The notes under the pieces were generated by a model that was not told where the DNA came from, did no database searches, and worked only from the letters and a program-made list of their open reading frames with translations. Positions 36,401 through 43,976 of a DNA stretch of 64,000 nt are shown in pieces. The DNA comes from Plutella xylostella (Eukaryota > Arthropoda > Insecta > Lepidoptera > Plutellidae): positions 2,914,001-2,978,000 of the forward strand of contig NC_064009.1 of the NCBI RefSeq assembly GCF_932276165.1, read 5' to 3'. Position 1 is the first letter of the stretch. Each line of letters starts with the position of its first letter. The position numbers were made by a program, and so were the translations under genes.

Positions 36401-38267
36401 GTCATCCGTGCTTTGTAAACTGTTTATATTATAACCTATCAAACTACTTCTCCTTCCAGTTATACTCCTCCAACGGCTCAGGCCGGCTAACCCAAGCGCA
36501 GTTCGTGGAGGCGGCGGGCAAGTGCCTCGCGCTGTGCCAGGAGGACGCCGCCAACACCTTCCAGCAAGCTGACGTGGAGGAGAGAGGAACACTCAGCTAC
36601 GGTACCACTCTTTACTAACAGTTACTATATACCCAGTTACATTCTATGTAAACCTGACGTCAATATAGTCATGTCAGCGCTCTATACCCGCTGCGCGGGA
36701 CTGTTATGGACGTAGATAAACGTCACTATATCGCCATTCGCCATAAATACGGCTCTTACATTTATGGTCGGTTATGCATGTTTTGCATACCATACTAGAG
36801 CGCCGACATGACGGTAGGCTCCGTGGCATTTGTATATTATCGACGTCGATAAACTAGTCTAATGATCTTTTCACTTATCCCACCGCCTTATTTATGGCGA
36901 ATTGCGATATAGTGTCGTTTAACCGTGCAATGAGGGCTGATATGGTGTGCAAAACAGGCAACACGCAGCCAAAGATGCTGACCTTAGAACCTCACTGGTC
37001 TAAAGACACCGGGTAGTATAGTCCACTAGGGGTCGGGTCGCCTCACGCAAGCGCAGTTCGTGGAGGCGGCGGGCAAGTGCCTCGCGCTGTGCCAGGAGGA
37101 CGCCGCCAACACCTTCCAGCAAGCTGACGTGGAGGAGAGAGGGACACTCACCTACGGTACCTTTACTTACTGTTTAATTCTAGATAGATATATAGATGGC
37201 ATAAATAACGTCCTATATGTGCTCTATCCCCGCTGCACGGATCCGCTATCGATGTGTCTAAATGTTACTATATCGCGATTTGCCATAAATACGGCGCTGT
37301 GATTGGTGGAACGTTTATTTAACGAGTTTATTGAAGCCAATAAAATTATTATATCGCGATTCACCAACAGACGTGGAGGAGAGAGGGACGCTCAACTATG
37401 GTGAGATAAGTTACTTTGCAGTACATTAGGACGAGGCCCCATTGGTGCATAGCACTGCGTGGCGTCTTCGTAGCGTCGGCGCAGCACACATTTTTTATGG
37501 TTCCATTAGACTCTGCGTCCTCGCAGCACAATGAACTAGGGTAGTCTTACCATTAAGACGGCGACTGACCTGTTACATTTTATCGTAACGTAACGTTACG
37601 TACATTACGCACGATTTTCACAGGTCAGTAGAGCGAGCCGATCCTATCGCCGAAAAAATGGTGTTAAAATAAATATACGGCAAATTCTCAAGTCATCATG
37701 ATCATCATAGTCATCATGTGCGGTGATGAGTGATCATGAGGATGTTTCGCACTGTGCCAGTGTATTTATCTACCCTACGTGATTCGTATTATATATATAT
37801 ATGAAGAGCTTTGATGACTATTATTATTAAATACTTTATTGCACAATACTAAATATGTACATAGGCGAACTTAATGCTAACAGCATTCTCTTCCAGCTAA
37901 CCTTGGGTGTTGTGGAGAAAGTTATAGGTAGTGCGAAAGACTGAGAGGAAAAAGACAATTTGTTAAAATACCTATAAACACTAGAATATACTTGTATATA
38001 ATACATATATAATAAATATATACCTATAAGTTACATACATATACAATAAATAAACCTAATACATATATTATCATCGTCACACTTACATACTACTTACAAC
38101 AAAACATGTGTATTATATCGCAGTTAAGCTGATATGACTATCAACGCTAACTAACATATTATATTTATCTTGCAGATGAATTCATGCAATTCGCATCCAA
38201 GAAGGCTGAGTTTGCGTTCTTATCGACCACCGACGGCGCCGTGGGGACCAAACCGAAGAGCCAGTGA
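15294..38267 (+). CDS. LPCAT: Lysophosphatidylcholine acyltransferase (LPCAT1/2 type)
   Basis: This acyl-CoA:lysophospholipid acyltransferase of the ER or lipid-droplet membrane re-acylates lysophosphatidylcholine (Lands cycle). Eleven coding positions join in phase: 15294-15416, 17128-17273, 20814-21040 or 26272-26483, 32607-32719, 33636-33790, 34182-34319, 34579-34704, 35140-35281, 35754-35855, 36460-36601 and 38176-38267. They give 501 residues (496 with the alternative exon), a normal length. Visible parts are an N-terminal membrane span (exon 2), motif I HSSFFD (H135-D140), motif II PFIGQLINYTQPVYVWR, motif III FPEGTCTNR (208-215), motif IV PGVPVQPVTIRYPN and C-terminal EF-hand-like segments, the last with a canonical 12-residue loop (DVEERGTLSYDE, 462-473). 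This is the LPCAT1/2 layout with calcium-type EF-hands. No KKxx retention signal ends the protein (KPKSQ). Introns are long and carry many insertions. Confidence 0.93.
15904..16059. mobile_element. MITE (TAGTGCCACAAACTT family), copy 2
   Basis: The arms CCACAAACTTATCTGTTC and CCGGAAAAGATAAGTTTGTC, and the internal block GGATCAATT, match the copy at 2300-2512. The right end CACTA|TA keeps the TA target site. The left end is worn. Confidence 0.65.
17128..17273 (+). CDS. LPCAT: LPCAT exon 2, membrane span
   Basis: The acceptor is TTTGTTACAG and the donor AGAAG|GTATGC, phase 0 in and 2 out. It encodes the hydrophobic anchor FTIILLPFRVIVICYLIVTA followed by GLTEDDLRRAPMTGWR. The GWR end is the conserved entry to the acyltransferase domain. 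Confidence 0.9.
19051..19086. repeat. Perfect 16-bp-arm hairpin
   Basis: GCGTTGGCCCTAAAAT and its exact complement are separated by TACG. It lies in LPCAT intron 2 inside otherwise unremarkable sequence. Possibly the core of a decayed palindromic element. Confidence 0.8.
20078..20260. mobile_element. Degenerate MITE, family of 38860-39003
   Basis: GGTTAGCTACATAAGTA, ACCTTGTCAAACTA and GGTTTGTGAGTATGATAA occur in the same order as in 38860-39003. The internal part is enlarged and the ends are worn. Confidence 0.5.
20411..20558. mobile_element. Tourist-like MITE, TAA target duplication
   Basis: The arms GTGCCAATTTCACCATTCTC and the complement of GAGAATGGAGAAATTGGCAC are flanked by TAA at 20408-20410 and 20559-20561. 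It is a 148-bp non-coding palindrome. The 3-bp TAA duplication is of the PIF/Harbinger type. It lies 255 bp before LPCAT exon 3a. Confidence 0.8.
20814..21040 (+). CDS. LPCAT: LPCAT exon 3a, catalytic motif I (version a)
   Basis: The acceptor is CACACTCCACAG|C and the donor GGAC|GTATGT, phase 2 in and 1 out, 227 bp. It encodes SGFHRVKIKG, the catalytic APHSSFFD (HX4D), GAPSVVARADTAKIPFIG. The acceptor at 20813 keeps 17 residues between the GWR motif and GFHRV, the same spacing I recall in vertebrate LPCAT1. Another in-frame acceptor (ATCCAGTCCAG, exon from 20760) would insert 18 residues. Exon 4 then adds a Gln codon across the junction. Version b lies at 26272. Confidence 0.88.
21563..21741. 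repeat. Long palindrome inside the hAT-like element
   Basis: The left arm AAAAACCGACTTTAAAAAAC onward, including AAAGTAAGAAATAATTTAAG, pairs almost completely with the right arm ending GAAGTCGGTTTTTTTA. Each arm is about 80 bp, with a short centre near 21652. Confidence 0.8.
21799..22065 (-). mobile_element. LINE 3' end with (AAAG)n border
   Basis: A run of AAAG units is followed by CATTTATTTGACGCACTG and a block with CAGCTCAGCGTGTGC and CTCAGTCACGAACGCGAGG. This is the style of a LINE 3' UTR in reverse orientation. No coding frame remains. Class uncertain. Confidence 0.4.
22066..22125. repeat. TGTGT / TGTGTGTA microsatellite
   Basis: TTGTG units pass into GTATGTGT units without interruption. 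Confidence 0.9.
22355..22662 (-). repeat. Dispersed repeat ending CTTTTTTCGAAGTCGGTT
   Basis: GATTTTC/AAATCGGTCCATAAATGG, ACATACATACAGACGAATTG and the end TTCGAAGTCGGTTAAAA are a repeat motif I recognise from lepidopteran genomes. Non-coding; class not assigned. Confidence 0.45.
22975..24110 (+). pseudogene. Jockey-type LINE reverse-transcriptase C-terminal fragment
   Basis: Frames at 22987-23165 and 23594-24065 encode KVTLDRSLTYKTHFQN, NNLLRRLTSTSWGASPQVLR, then SAHAREVDFALNDTVRIVTG and LAGIAPPSIRRKVA. This is the region after the RT fingers and palm in Jockey-type LINEs, where a Cys-rich end follows. The reading frame shifts several times and the 5' part is absent. It is split by the RTE insertion at 23165-23593. 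Confidence 0.75.
23165..23593 (+). mobile_element. RTE-type LINE insertion with 7-bp target duplication
   Basis: The duplication ATATGGG flanks it (23158-23164, 23594-23600) and the 3' end is TGATGATG. The sequence encodes LTVMTYGAETWTLTVGLVYR, WQWAGHICQSTDNRWGRRVL and MRKAEDRVLWRS, the last domain of RTE-like reverse transcriptases. It is 5'-truncated and frame-shifted. Confidence 0.85.
26065..26110 (-). mobile_element. RTE-type 3' tail fragment
   Basis: CACATCATCATCAGCCAATA matches the reverse 3' end seen at 6705. Only the tail is kept. Confidence 0.5.
26272..26483 (+). CDS. LPCAT: LPCAT exon 3b, catalytic motif I (version b)
   Basis: The acceptor is TCTCTGCTCGCAG|G and the donor GGAA|GTTAGT, phase 2 in and 1 out, 212 bp. 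It encodes AISVRGRQASRSEAPILVVA, the catalytic HSSFLD (HX4D) and MSSVIVRKESMDNYVG. It aligns with exon 3a from end to end and keeps the 17-residue spacing from GWR. It differs at most positions and lacks the FH of the usual GFHRV motif. Its MSSV.VRKES wording recalls vertebrate LPCAT1 (MSSIVMKAES), whereas 3a has GAPSVVARADT. The frame is open, GC3-rich and properly bordered, so it is probably a used alternative exon rather than a relic. Exon 4 adds Lys across the junction instead of Gln. Confidence 0.85.
26640..26836. mobile_element. Tourist-like MITE, TAA target duplication
   Basis: The arms GGCCTTGGTCTCCTATTTAC and the complement of GTAAATAGGAGACCCGGGCC are flanked by TAA at 26637-26639 and 26837-26839. 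It is 197 bp and GC-rich inside. It lies about 160 bp after LPCAT exon 3b. Confidence 0.8.
28133..28335 (+). mobile_element. Common lepidopteran short element
   Basis: AACTAATATTATAAATGCGA at the start, CACGCCAAAACTACTAAACG, GGCTACTTTTTATCCCGGAA and AACAGCTAGTT at the end make up a widespread short non-coding element that I recognise by wording. There is no tRNA-like head and no clear target duplication. Confidence 0.65.
29115..29240 (+). repeat. Dispersed repeat fragment
   Basis: CCACCACGCTGGTCCACTGC and GGATTGGTGGGTTCACACAT form a repeat seen in part at 3005-3065 and 32740-32850. Confidence 0.55.
29884..29957. repeat. Short palindrome
   Basis: TTTTTGTATCTATGTGTA and its complement TACACATAAACATAGATACA form a hairpin of about 70 bp with few mismatches. 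Probably a worn MITE. Confidence 0.6.
30405..30520 (-). repeat. LINE 3' end fragment
   Basis: ATTTATTTATTTATTGGCAT followed by ACACAACAGGTACATAACAC is in the style of a LINE 3' UTR read in reverse. No coding remains. Confidence 0.4.
31525..31675 (-). mobile_element. LINE 3' end, family of 61694-62038
   Basis: TTCTTCTTCAAGTGCCTCTC, GTTGGCAGTCAGCTC and CACGACTTCCTTCTCC are the reverse complement of the last coding part and (AAG)n tail of the LINE at 61694. It is 5'-truncated and frame-shifted. Confidence 0.65.
32607..32719 (+). CDS. LPCAT: LPCAT exon 4, motif II
   Basis: The acceptor is AATTCCAG and the donor CCACAG|GTAAGT, phase 1 in and 0 out. The first two bases complete Gln after exon 3a or Lys after 3b. 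It encodes LINYTQPVYVWRDDPNSRQN and ATSKEDWPQ. The conserved Arg of motif II is present. Confidence 0.92.
32735..32850 (+). repeat. Dispersed repeat fragment in LPCAT intron
   Basis: CCCACTACTGGGGCACGGGT and GGTTTTAGGGCTAGTCCACC belong to a dispersed element of which 29115-29240 shows the adjoining part. It begins about 15 bp after the exon 4 donor. Confidence 0.55.
33636..33790 (+). CDS. LPCAT: LPCAT exon 5, motifs III and IV
   Basis: The acceptor is CATTCCAG and the donor GGCGC|GTGAGT, phase 0 in and 2 out. It encodes VLIFPEGTCTNRSCLITFKP with the substrate-binding EGTCTN box, then GVPVQPVTIRYPN and WTWEGPGA. Confidence 0.93.
33975..34050 (+). mobile_element. RTE-type coding remnant
   Basis: SMRKAEDSLREAYVVQ followed by TGA is the very C-terminus of the RTE-like protein seen at 23165. 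It is internally shortened. Confidence 0.55.
34182..34319 (+). CDS. LPCAT: LPCAT exon 6
   Basis: The acceptor is TCTTCCAG and the donor GCTAA|GTGAGT, phase 2 in and out. It encodes LWLTLTQVHSACEIEFLPVY and HPSEEEKRDPKLYARNVRDV, the conserved end of the acyltransferase domain. Confidence 0.92.
34579..34704 (+). CDS. LPCAT: LPCAT exon 7
   Basis: The acceptor is CCTTCCAG and the donor CTAGG|GTGAGT, phase 2 in and out. It encodes ALGVPVLDYTYDDCRLIARA, matching the linker between the catalytic domain and EF-hand region of LPCATs. Confidence 0.9.
35140..35281 (+). CDS. LPCAT: LPCAT exon 8
   Basis: The acceptor is ATGTTCCAG and the donor CAACAG|GTGCGT, phase 2 in and 0 out. It encodes a helical region (GLEKSQLELH, FTRRLGVQPASSHAARLYQ), the first degenerate EF-hand area. 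Confidence 0.88.
35497..35565 (+). repeat. Dispersed repeat fragment
   Basis: GATGTGCAGGTTACCTCACG and TGTTTTCCTTCACTGTAAGA belong to a dispersed element of the same style as 32735 and 29115. A weaker piece is at 30055-30110. Confidence 0.45.
35754..35855 (+). CDS. LPCAT: LPCAT exon 9
   Basis: The acceptor is TTTGTTTCAG and the donor ATAAA|GTAAGT, 34 codons, phase 0 both sides. It encodes SSGLVYFPDYLLCAAFLSLQ and a helix. The EF-loop acidic positions are mostly lost here. Confidence 0.9.
36107..36233. mobile_element. Palindromic MITE (GGGGCGCATTTAAGACG), copy 1
   Basis: The arms TACGGGGCGCATTTAAGACG and the complement of its partner enclose a GC-rich centre. A second copy at 57992-58121 has its centre in the opposite orientation. 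A third partial piece may lie at 36358-36405. No target duplication is clear. Confidence 0.7.
36460..36601 (+). CDS. LPCAT: LPCAT exon 10, EF-hand
   Basis: The acceptor is TCCTTCCAG and the donor CTACG|GTACCA, phase 0 in and 1 out, 142 bp. It encodes LYSSNGSGRLTQAQFVEAAG and the start of the canonical EF loop DVEERGTLSY, finished by exon 11. A tandem copy is at 37030 and a short remnant at 37371. Confidence 0.92.
36680..36935. mobile_element. MITE-like palindromic block in intron 10
   Basis: CTATATCGCCATTCGCCATA and the reversed TTATTTATGGCGAATTGCGA form inverted arms. CGCTGCGCGGG/CCGTGCAATGAGG are the outer ends. Related blocks follow at 37215-37330 and 38358-38487. Confidence 0.55.
37030..37156 (+). 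CDS. LPCAT: Tandem copy of LPCAT exon 10 (exon 10')
   Basis: Nearly identical to exon 10 from GSGRLTQAQ onward. The first six codons all differ only at synonymous positions, the middle (about 100 bp) is identical, and the last codons show one synonymous change and one Ser-to-Thr. The donor CTACG|GTACCT is kept. A CACTAG acceptor gives phase 0 in and 1 out (127 bp), so it could replace exon 10 with loss of LYSSN. The acceptor has a poor pyrimidine tract and the upstream LYSSN-equivalent region has a 1-bp deletion. It may be a used alternative exon or a recent, partly broken copy. Confidence 0.5.
37371..37400 (+). pseudogene. LPCAT: 30-bp partial copy of LPCAT exon 10 end
   Basis: ACGTGGAGGAGAGAGGGACG then CTCAACTATG|GTGAGA repeats the EF-loop end of exon 10, preceded by CCAACAG. 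As a cassette it would enter in phase 1 and leave in phase 1, adding DVEERGTLNY. More likely a truncated duplicate. Confidence 0.5.
37818..37925 (-). repeat. LINE 3' UTR fragment
   Basis: TACTTTATTGCACAATACTA, AGGCGAACTTAATGCTAAC and AGCATTCTCTTCCAGCTAAC are a LINE 3' end in reverse orientation, recognisable by wording in lepidopteran DNA. Non-coding. Confidence 0.5.
38176..38267 (+). CDS. LPCAT: LPCAT terminal exon
   Basis: The acceptor is ATCTTGCAG. It completes Asp (loop position 11), then EFMQFASKK closes the EF-hand with the required Glu at loop position 12. The protein ends GTKPKSQ, TGA at 38265. AATAAA near 38743 is a candidate poly(A) signal. Confidence 0.9.
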
Positions 38268-38357
38268 GACGAGCCCATTCACATCCCCACCGTCAGCAGC
38301 CGTGTTTGAGATTCATCCAAATCAGTCTATCAGTCATACCCATGAAAATCATTCTTA

Positions 38358-38487
38358 GTGCCCGCGGCACGAATCCGTTATCGACGTAGAAAAAAGTATG
38401 TAACTTTATCGAGATTCGCCATAAATACGCGGTGATTGGTGGCGGTGACGAGTTTATTGACGTCGATAATTGACCCGTGCAGCGAGG
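38358..38487. mobile_element. MITE, related to intron 10 blocks
   Basis: The arms CGCGGCACGAATCCGTTATC and the complement of GTCGATAATTGACCCGTGCA enclose GAGATTCGCCATAAATACGC. It lies just after the LPCAT stop, so in the 3' UTR. Confidence 0.6.
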
Positions 38488-41190
38488 ACAGGTGTCGTTA
38501 TAAGTCATGTTTAGATGTGTCGACTAGTTATCATCTTTTATGGTAGATAAAATTCAAAGATACTGAGATAGTTTTGTTAAAAAACACACTTTAAGCTAGA
38601 TGCTTTTTGACACAACAAAATACGAAAGTAAATTACAAAATATTTTTGAAGCTGAAGGTACTAAAGTTGATTTGCTAAAATCAATAGAAAGCTGCGGAAA
38701 GAGGATTGTGAATGTGAATGCTTGCAATTTGTACATTTCTGTGAATAAACATTATTTATGCTTCGTATTTTATAAGTGTGATAACGCTATATTACATAGT
38801 ATTTTGTCATATAAGTACTTTAAGTATTTACCTACTAGTAAATAGTGTATCCGCACGTACGGTCAGCTGCATAAGTAGCTATACACTTTTGTACCTTGTC
38901 AAACTACCTACATCAACCAAATTTCAATGTTTGAATAGACAGTTTGTGAGTTCGATAAGGTACAAATGTGTAGTATGTGTACGGCTACTTATGCAGCTGA
39001 CTGTAAATTTGTAAAAATTGTGCGGTTAGGGACAAATGACTCCATAATTTCCACGTCTCACCCATGTACAATGAAACATTCCTTTTGGCTTTTATTAATT
39101 AAGTATACGTAATCTTGTCTTCTTGTATAGAATAATTGTAGATTACTCTTGTAGGCAGCGTATTCTGAAGTGCACTTTCAATTACGCGATCTCTGAAGTT
39201 AAGCATATACCTTTTAGCATCGTACGTAACGGACGCATCTTTTCATTCTTTGTATAGTATGAATTTACACAAGTGCGTCCACTTCAGCGCCATTTCCCCA
39301 TACCCCTATAAAAATGCGTTTCTCCCGTGCGACCTTAACTATTTCTGGGCACAGTCGATTAACATACGCAATATCCTTTACTGTAATCTAATTAAGTATT
39401 ATTTCAGATTAAAAAGCAAGAAGATTCTCTATGAGAGACCTGATGAATTCATGATGTGTTTTATCCAGATAAGTACAAAAAACATGTAGATCTTTCTTTA
39501 AGTTTCATTATTATGAGATTATCTTTTAGTTTTTATTAATGTTGCAATATGAATAAATACATAAGTACAATGTGTGACTAGTAAAAAATTAACTATGTAA
39601 AAAGAAAAAAAAACAACACGGACCAATTTTGTGTTAATCTTTTTTTTACATTTTAAATCATTCCCATAAAATCGGCAATAAGTAATAAAGCTAATTACTT
39701 AGAACCGGTGTATTACCAATCTAATAGTACTGATACATTATGTATAGCATAGGTACTTTGTTCGGTATTCTTTTATCAGTGAGCGGGCATTGATAAACTC
39801 TGACCCCGACTGGTAAACTCATAATATTAAGCTTGCATAACATACAGGACGACTTTTTGGCATACATATATTCTTAGAACTTAGCAGCCACTTCACCATA
39901 ACGAAACAAAATATATTTCATTGGAAAATTATTTTTGCACTACACCTACCTAACACTTTTATAATGGTGCATGGTCAACTATTGGTCGACCCTGTAAATA
40001 AAATATTGACAAGGCACTGGCTAGTGGCTAAATATTTCATACTATTATTGGTTATTAAGCTATTATATTAGAACTGAACTACTTTATCTTTATTGCTTAA
40101 ATTGTTATACTATGTATTTTATTTATTGTATCGTTTCAGATTAGCTACCGTTATAACTAGTTTTTACAGTGATTTTGAAGATTTTAGACTATGTAGAATA
40201 ACTAAACTACTATCTATGTCTGCTGAAGTGGCTTCATACTTTATATATTTCATAAATTAACTCCTCGAATGGTATCCATAATTAATAATAATGTAATAAG
40301 TACTTGTAATAATTTACCTATTTCCATTGTGAAAATGTGTGTAGACCTATGTATGGCTATACATATAACATGTACTTACATAGTTATTAATATTATATAT
40401 TTATTTTCTTCCATTTTTAAATAACCTATGACGTGTAGAATAAATTTCATTTTTTAATAGGCGGTTTTCACACCTGTCCTGTATCTTGCTGCGTGAATTC
40501 TATTAACGCATAACGCACGTAGATGCGTTTTCTGTGTCTGATTGCGGGTGTTTTCTATACAAAACGGAGATACTCACAAGCAACGTTTAGACACGCATTA
40601 ACGCAACATACGGAGTGATCAGTGGCAATGGGGAAGAAAAGCAAGTGAAACTTTGGCAGCACCAGCGAGTGTGCCTTTCTGATTCTGATTCTGACGTTGT
40701 AGGGGAGAAATTATTGCGAGTGAACCAACCAATTAGAACTGTGGAATTAGGCACAGTCGCCTAAGGCGCCATCTGTAATTAGCTTTTAGTTTTTCTCCCC
40801 ATTCTCTCACTGAGAGATCTACCATACTCAGTAAAGATCTTCTAGAATCTTCTTCCATGGAAACAAGTCTTACCTCTCTATTCATTTTCATAGTTCAGAA
40901 TATATATTTTACTTTATTTGTAGAATAATATTTATATTTTTTATGGCACATGGAGCTTTTTCGCCATAAATGACTTTATTGAATTAACGTTTGTGATAAT
41001 ACTCACACAGTATTTTTTTGTTAAATATTTTTAATTATAATATAATAGTTTTATTGGAGCTTTCAAAGCGTAACATCGTGTACAAAGGTTTTATTTAAGG
41101 AAATAAGTTATTAAGTTGAAATTTTATTACATATTAATTTTGCTAGGATGTTTACGTTTTAAAATAGTTTACATATTAATTTCCGTAAAT
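38488..41190. other. LPCAT 3' flank and intergenic DNA
   Basis: AT-rich. One MITE (38860-39003) is visible. Open frames at 38600-38845 and 39250-39489 have no domains and no GC3 bias. I see no exon. Confidence 0.6.
38860..39003. mobile_element. Palindromic MITE, TA target duplication
   Basis: CGGTCAGCTGCATAAGTAGC and the complement of GCTACTTATGCAGCTGACTG are flanked by TA (38858-38859, 39004-39005). It is 144 bp. A degenerate relative is at 20078-20260. Confidence 0.8.
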
Positions 41191-41194
41191 TCAT

Positions 41195-41384
41195 TATTAT
41201 GTAGTCTGAGCCTATCTGAAACCTAGTTAAACATTGTGAGATATGGCGTTTCGACTTTCTCCGTGTTCGGCATCATAAGGGTCACAGTGACAGTTAAATA
41301 AAGTCCATTTTTCTCTCCACCTTTAATTTGCAAGGTGCGGGTGCCTATATAAATAGAGTGAGTCGCCCGCGCGCCTCAGTTGGT
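41195..41384 (+). promoter_or_regulatory. TATA/initiator promoter block (left copy)
   Basis: TATATAAATA at 41346-41355 and an arthropod-type initiator TCAGT at 41376-41380 are spaced 32 bp from TATA to the A of the initiator, an ideal core promoter. The 190-bp block recurs inverted at 45910-46075. Two tiny frames follow, ATG at 41416 (32 codons) and ATG at 41514 (31 codons), overlapping as TGATG. The second runs into GTGAGT at 41602. I do not recognise either peptide. Confidence 0.6.
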
Positions 41385-42053
41385 TTTTGATTTTTGAAGT
41401 GAACACTTCGGCAAAATGGCTCAATGTAGCCACGGTTCTCGTCGGCTTCGCTCCGACGGGGAAAAATATAATATTGAATTTGCGGAGTCCTCGCTGCCGG
41501 GAGCTGTAGCGTGATGCGGACCAGGCGGCGCGGGGCCTGCCGGCTGCTGCGCACGCAGCCATTGCTGAGGATTTCGCAACGAAGGTTTGAGTTGATAAGC
41601 CGTGAGTAAAATGCTATTATTTACTGCTTTTAAAAGCTCAGCCACTGGTCATAATGCTCCGGCGCTTGGGGTTTTTATCCCACGCAGTAGGGTCCGATTC
41701 AATAGTCGTGGTCATGATTGATCACATATTCCGGTCCTACTAGTGGCGCTTGAGCTAGATACTTACATTAATTACCGCTTTAAGTAAAGCATATGTTAAT
41801 TTTATACAGGAAAAAATAATAAAAATATATTTTTCTACCCTCAATTTCTAATATTTTTAGAAAACAGTTGATAAAAACTTTGCTATTACAATAATGCACT
41901 TGATTATAGCTTATGTAAGGCTTTACAAACAGGAGCTTTCCAGGAACGTCATAGGATTTTTTACAGGAAGCACGTGGCTCCGAGTTTCAGTATGTTGGGA
42001 CATTGTGGCATGTGCGGCGAGTAATGTGATTCGGTGAAATTGAAGTTTCGTGT

Positions 42054-42500
42054 AACCTGCACCCGGCCCTGTGCTGCGCTGGCCGCCGTCTTGTGGCACC
42101 TGCATCGCAGCGTACACCCGGCCCTGCGCTCCTGCCCTGGCCACCGGTTCGTGCCACCTGCATCGAAGCATACACCCGGCCCTGTGTCCTGCGCTGGCCG
42201 CCGTCTCGTGCCACCTGCATCGCAGCGTACACCCGGTCCTGGCCCTGGCCACCGGTTTGTGGTACCTGCATCGCTGCATAGACCCAGCCATGCACTCCTG
42301 CCCTGGCGGCTGTACACCCGGTCCTGGCCCTGGCCACCGTTTTGTGCCACCTGCATCGCAGCGTACACCCGGTCCTGGCCCTGGCCACCGGTTTGTGCTA
42401 CCTGCATCGCTGCATAGATCCAGCCATGCACTCCTGCCCTGGCGGCTGTGTTGTCCCACCTGCATCGCTGCGCACACCTGGCACTCCTGTTCTGGTTGCC
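42054..42500. repeat. GC-rich minisatellite
   Basis: The core CACCTGCATCGCAGCGTACA followed by CCCGGTCCTGGCCCTGGCC repeats about seven times. The cores start near 42097, 42155, 42212, 42263, 42348, 42399 and 42457, so spacing is 51-58 bp with one of 85. Long open frames on both strands here follow from the repeat and are not genes. Confidence 0.9.
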
Positions 42501-42567
42501 AGATCCAAACGCCCCCTGTCTGGGACGAGATTTTATGCTCAGTGGAACCGCCTGCACTATTGCTAGT

Positions 42568-42600
42568 ACGGTCATCATCATCATCAGCCATCATTATGAG
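42568..42600 (-). mobile_element. RTE-type 3' tail fragment
   Basis: TCATCATCATCATCAGCCAT matches the reversed tail at 6705. Only about 30 bp are left. Confidence 0.4.
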
Positions 42601-43029
42601 TGACTTATTTAGAAGGTATCGAGTAACGTGCGCTATTCATCAGTGATTTTGGCATATGCAGACGAACGTTTACTGCCAAGGTTGGTCATGTTAGCCATAC
42701 AAGGGCACACCAAGGAAGCCTGAGTAACCACCTGCAGTCGCCGTAGCCGCGTCGGCATGGCTGACGACAAATCGGGTAACGTGCACCGCTTCTAAAAGTG
42801 TTATAGCACTTCAATTTGATGCCTCCGCTGAGGTAGGGTATTCTATTAAAGCAGCTTTCTTCTGAACTGCCCAAAGTGACCTGTAGACTGCTCCTTGGGA
42901 TAGTTGTGCAATCATTTTTTTATTTCGATGTCTCTGCTGAAGAAACTGTCTAATGCAGCTTTTGTTCTAAACTGCCTAAAGATCATTGGACTGCTCATGG
43001 GAATGGTGACGCACGGTAAGTACAGGAGC

Positions 43030-43165
43030 GTTACTCTATACTGATGAGAAACGAACGAACGAGAGCTGTCGTGCAATCGGCACGTTTAATACATATAAAC
43101 AGATAGAGCGGCTGGCGCCGCAGTGCACTGAAAGTTCGTTTTTCGTCATATAAAGTGACCCCCCA
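43030..43165 (+). repeat. Dispersed repeat related to 4290-4420
   Basis: AACGAACGAACGAGAGCTGT, CGTGCAATCGGCACGTTTAA and TCATATAAAGTGACCCC align with blocks at 4290-4420. Confidence 0.5.
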
Positions 43166-43954
43166 GACACTACCTTAAGTGTCATGACACATCGGCAGAT
43201 TCCAGCTTTGAGTCTTTTCTTTTCTCGGCTGTGAGCAAAGTGACTCCCACCGGCGAGTGTTCAACCTAAAAGCACTGAGCTAATTCCTGATTTCGTGAAA
43301 GTCGCTGTTGCTATACCATACCGCTTCACAAGTTACCAAATTTATTATGATCCTACTGTCGGGTGATCATGATCGGAGTGTCATCGCGGTTTCTGAGTGG
43401 CACCATATTAGCTGTCTTCCTTATGTCCCAGTGGATTGTGAGTGTGTATCCGAGCTCTTTGTTGAAAAATGCGTGAACCTCCTACGCAGCAGCTGTCTAC
43501 TAGTTGTGTATCGAATAAATCGAGTAACAGTGCTCTTGCACGAGACGACTACCTTTTGGTAAAATTATAACTTCCACTATTCTGGGAACATGCATATACC
43601 TACTGTGTACTGTGTAACACATCACGTGTAGCCGCAGCCCTACTCAATGTACGGGGCTAGATAATAAACAATGGCAGTCGTCATTAAATTTCTATGAATT
43701 TCGAAGGTCATCATTTGGAGCACAATCCAAAGGGTGAAAGTACCTATTCACGCCTAAACGGCTTCTCTAATGAAAATGTATTTTTAATTCGATTCTGGCG
43801 CAAACGTTTCATAACTATTTTTCAACACTGTATCTGCTGAAACTACTTAGACTGACTGGTTAAGATGCAGACGTGCCGTTTTCACAATTCCATTTTGAGT
43901 AATCCTCAACTGTTTTATGGATCTTTCAGTTAGTTACGTAACTAGTTACCAAGT

Positions 43955-43976
43955 AAAAAAAAAAAAAAAAAAAAAA
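43955..43976 (+). repeat. A22 homopolymer
   Basis: An uninterrupted run of A. No recognisable coding retrocopy precedes it. Confidence 0.9.

Noticed and set aside
42034..42646. Long open frames on both strands (up to 223 codons)
   Set aside because: They follow from the GC-rich minisatellite, which stays open in several frames at once. No domain, no splice context.
43700..43976. Processed retrogene ending in A22
   Set aside because: No coding remnant, poly(A) signal or target duplication could be matched to the A run.
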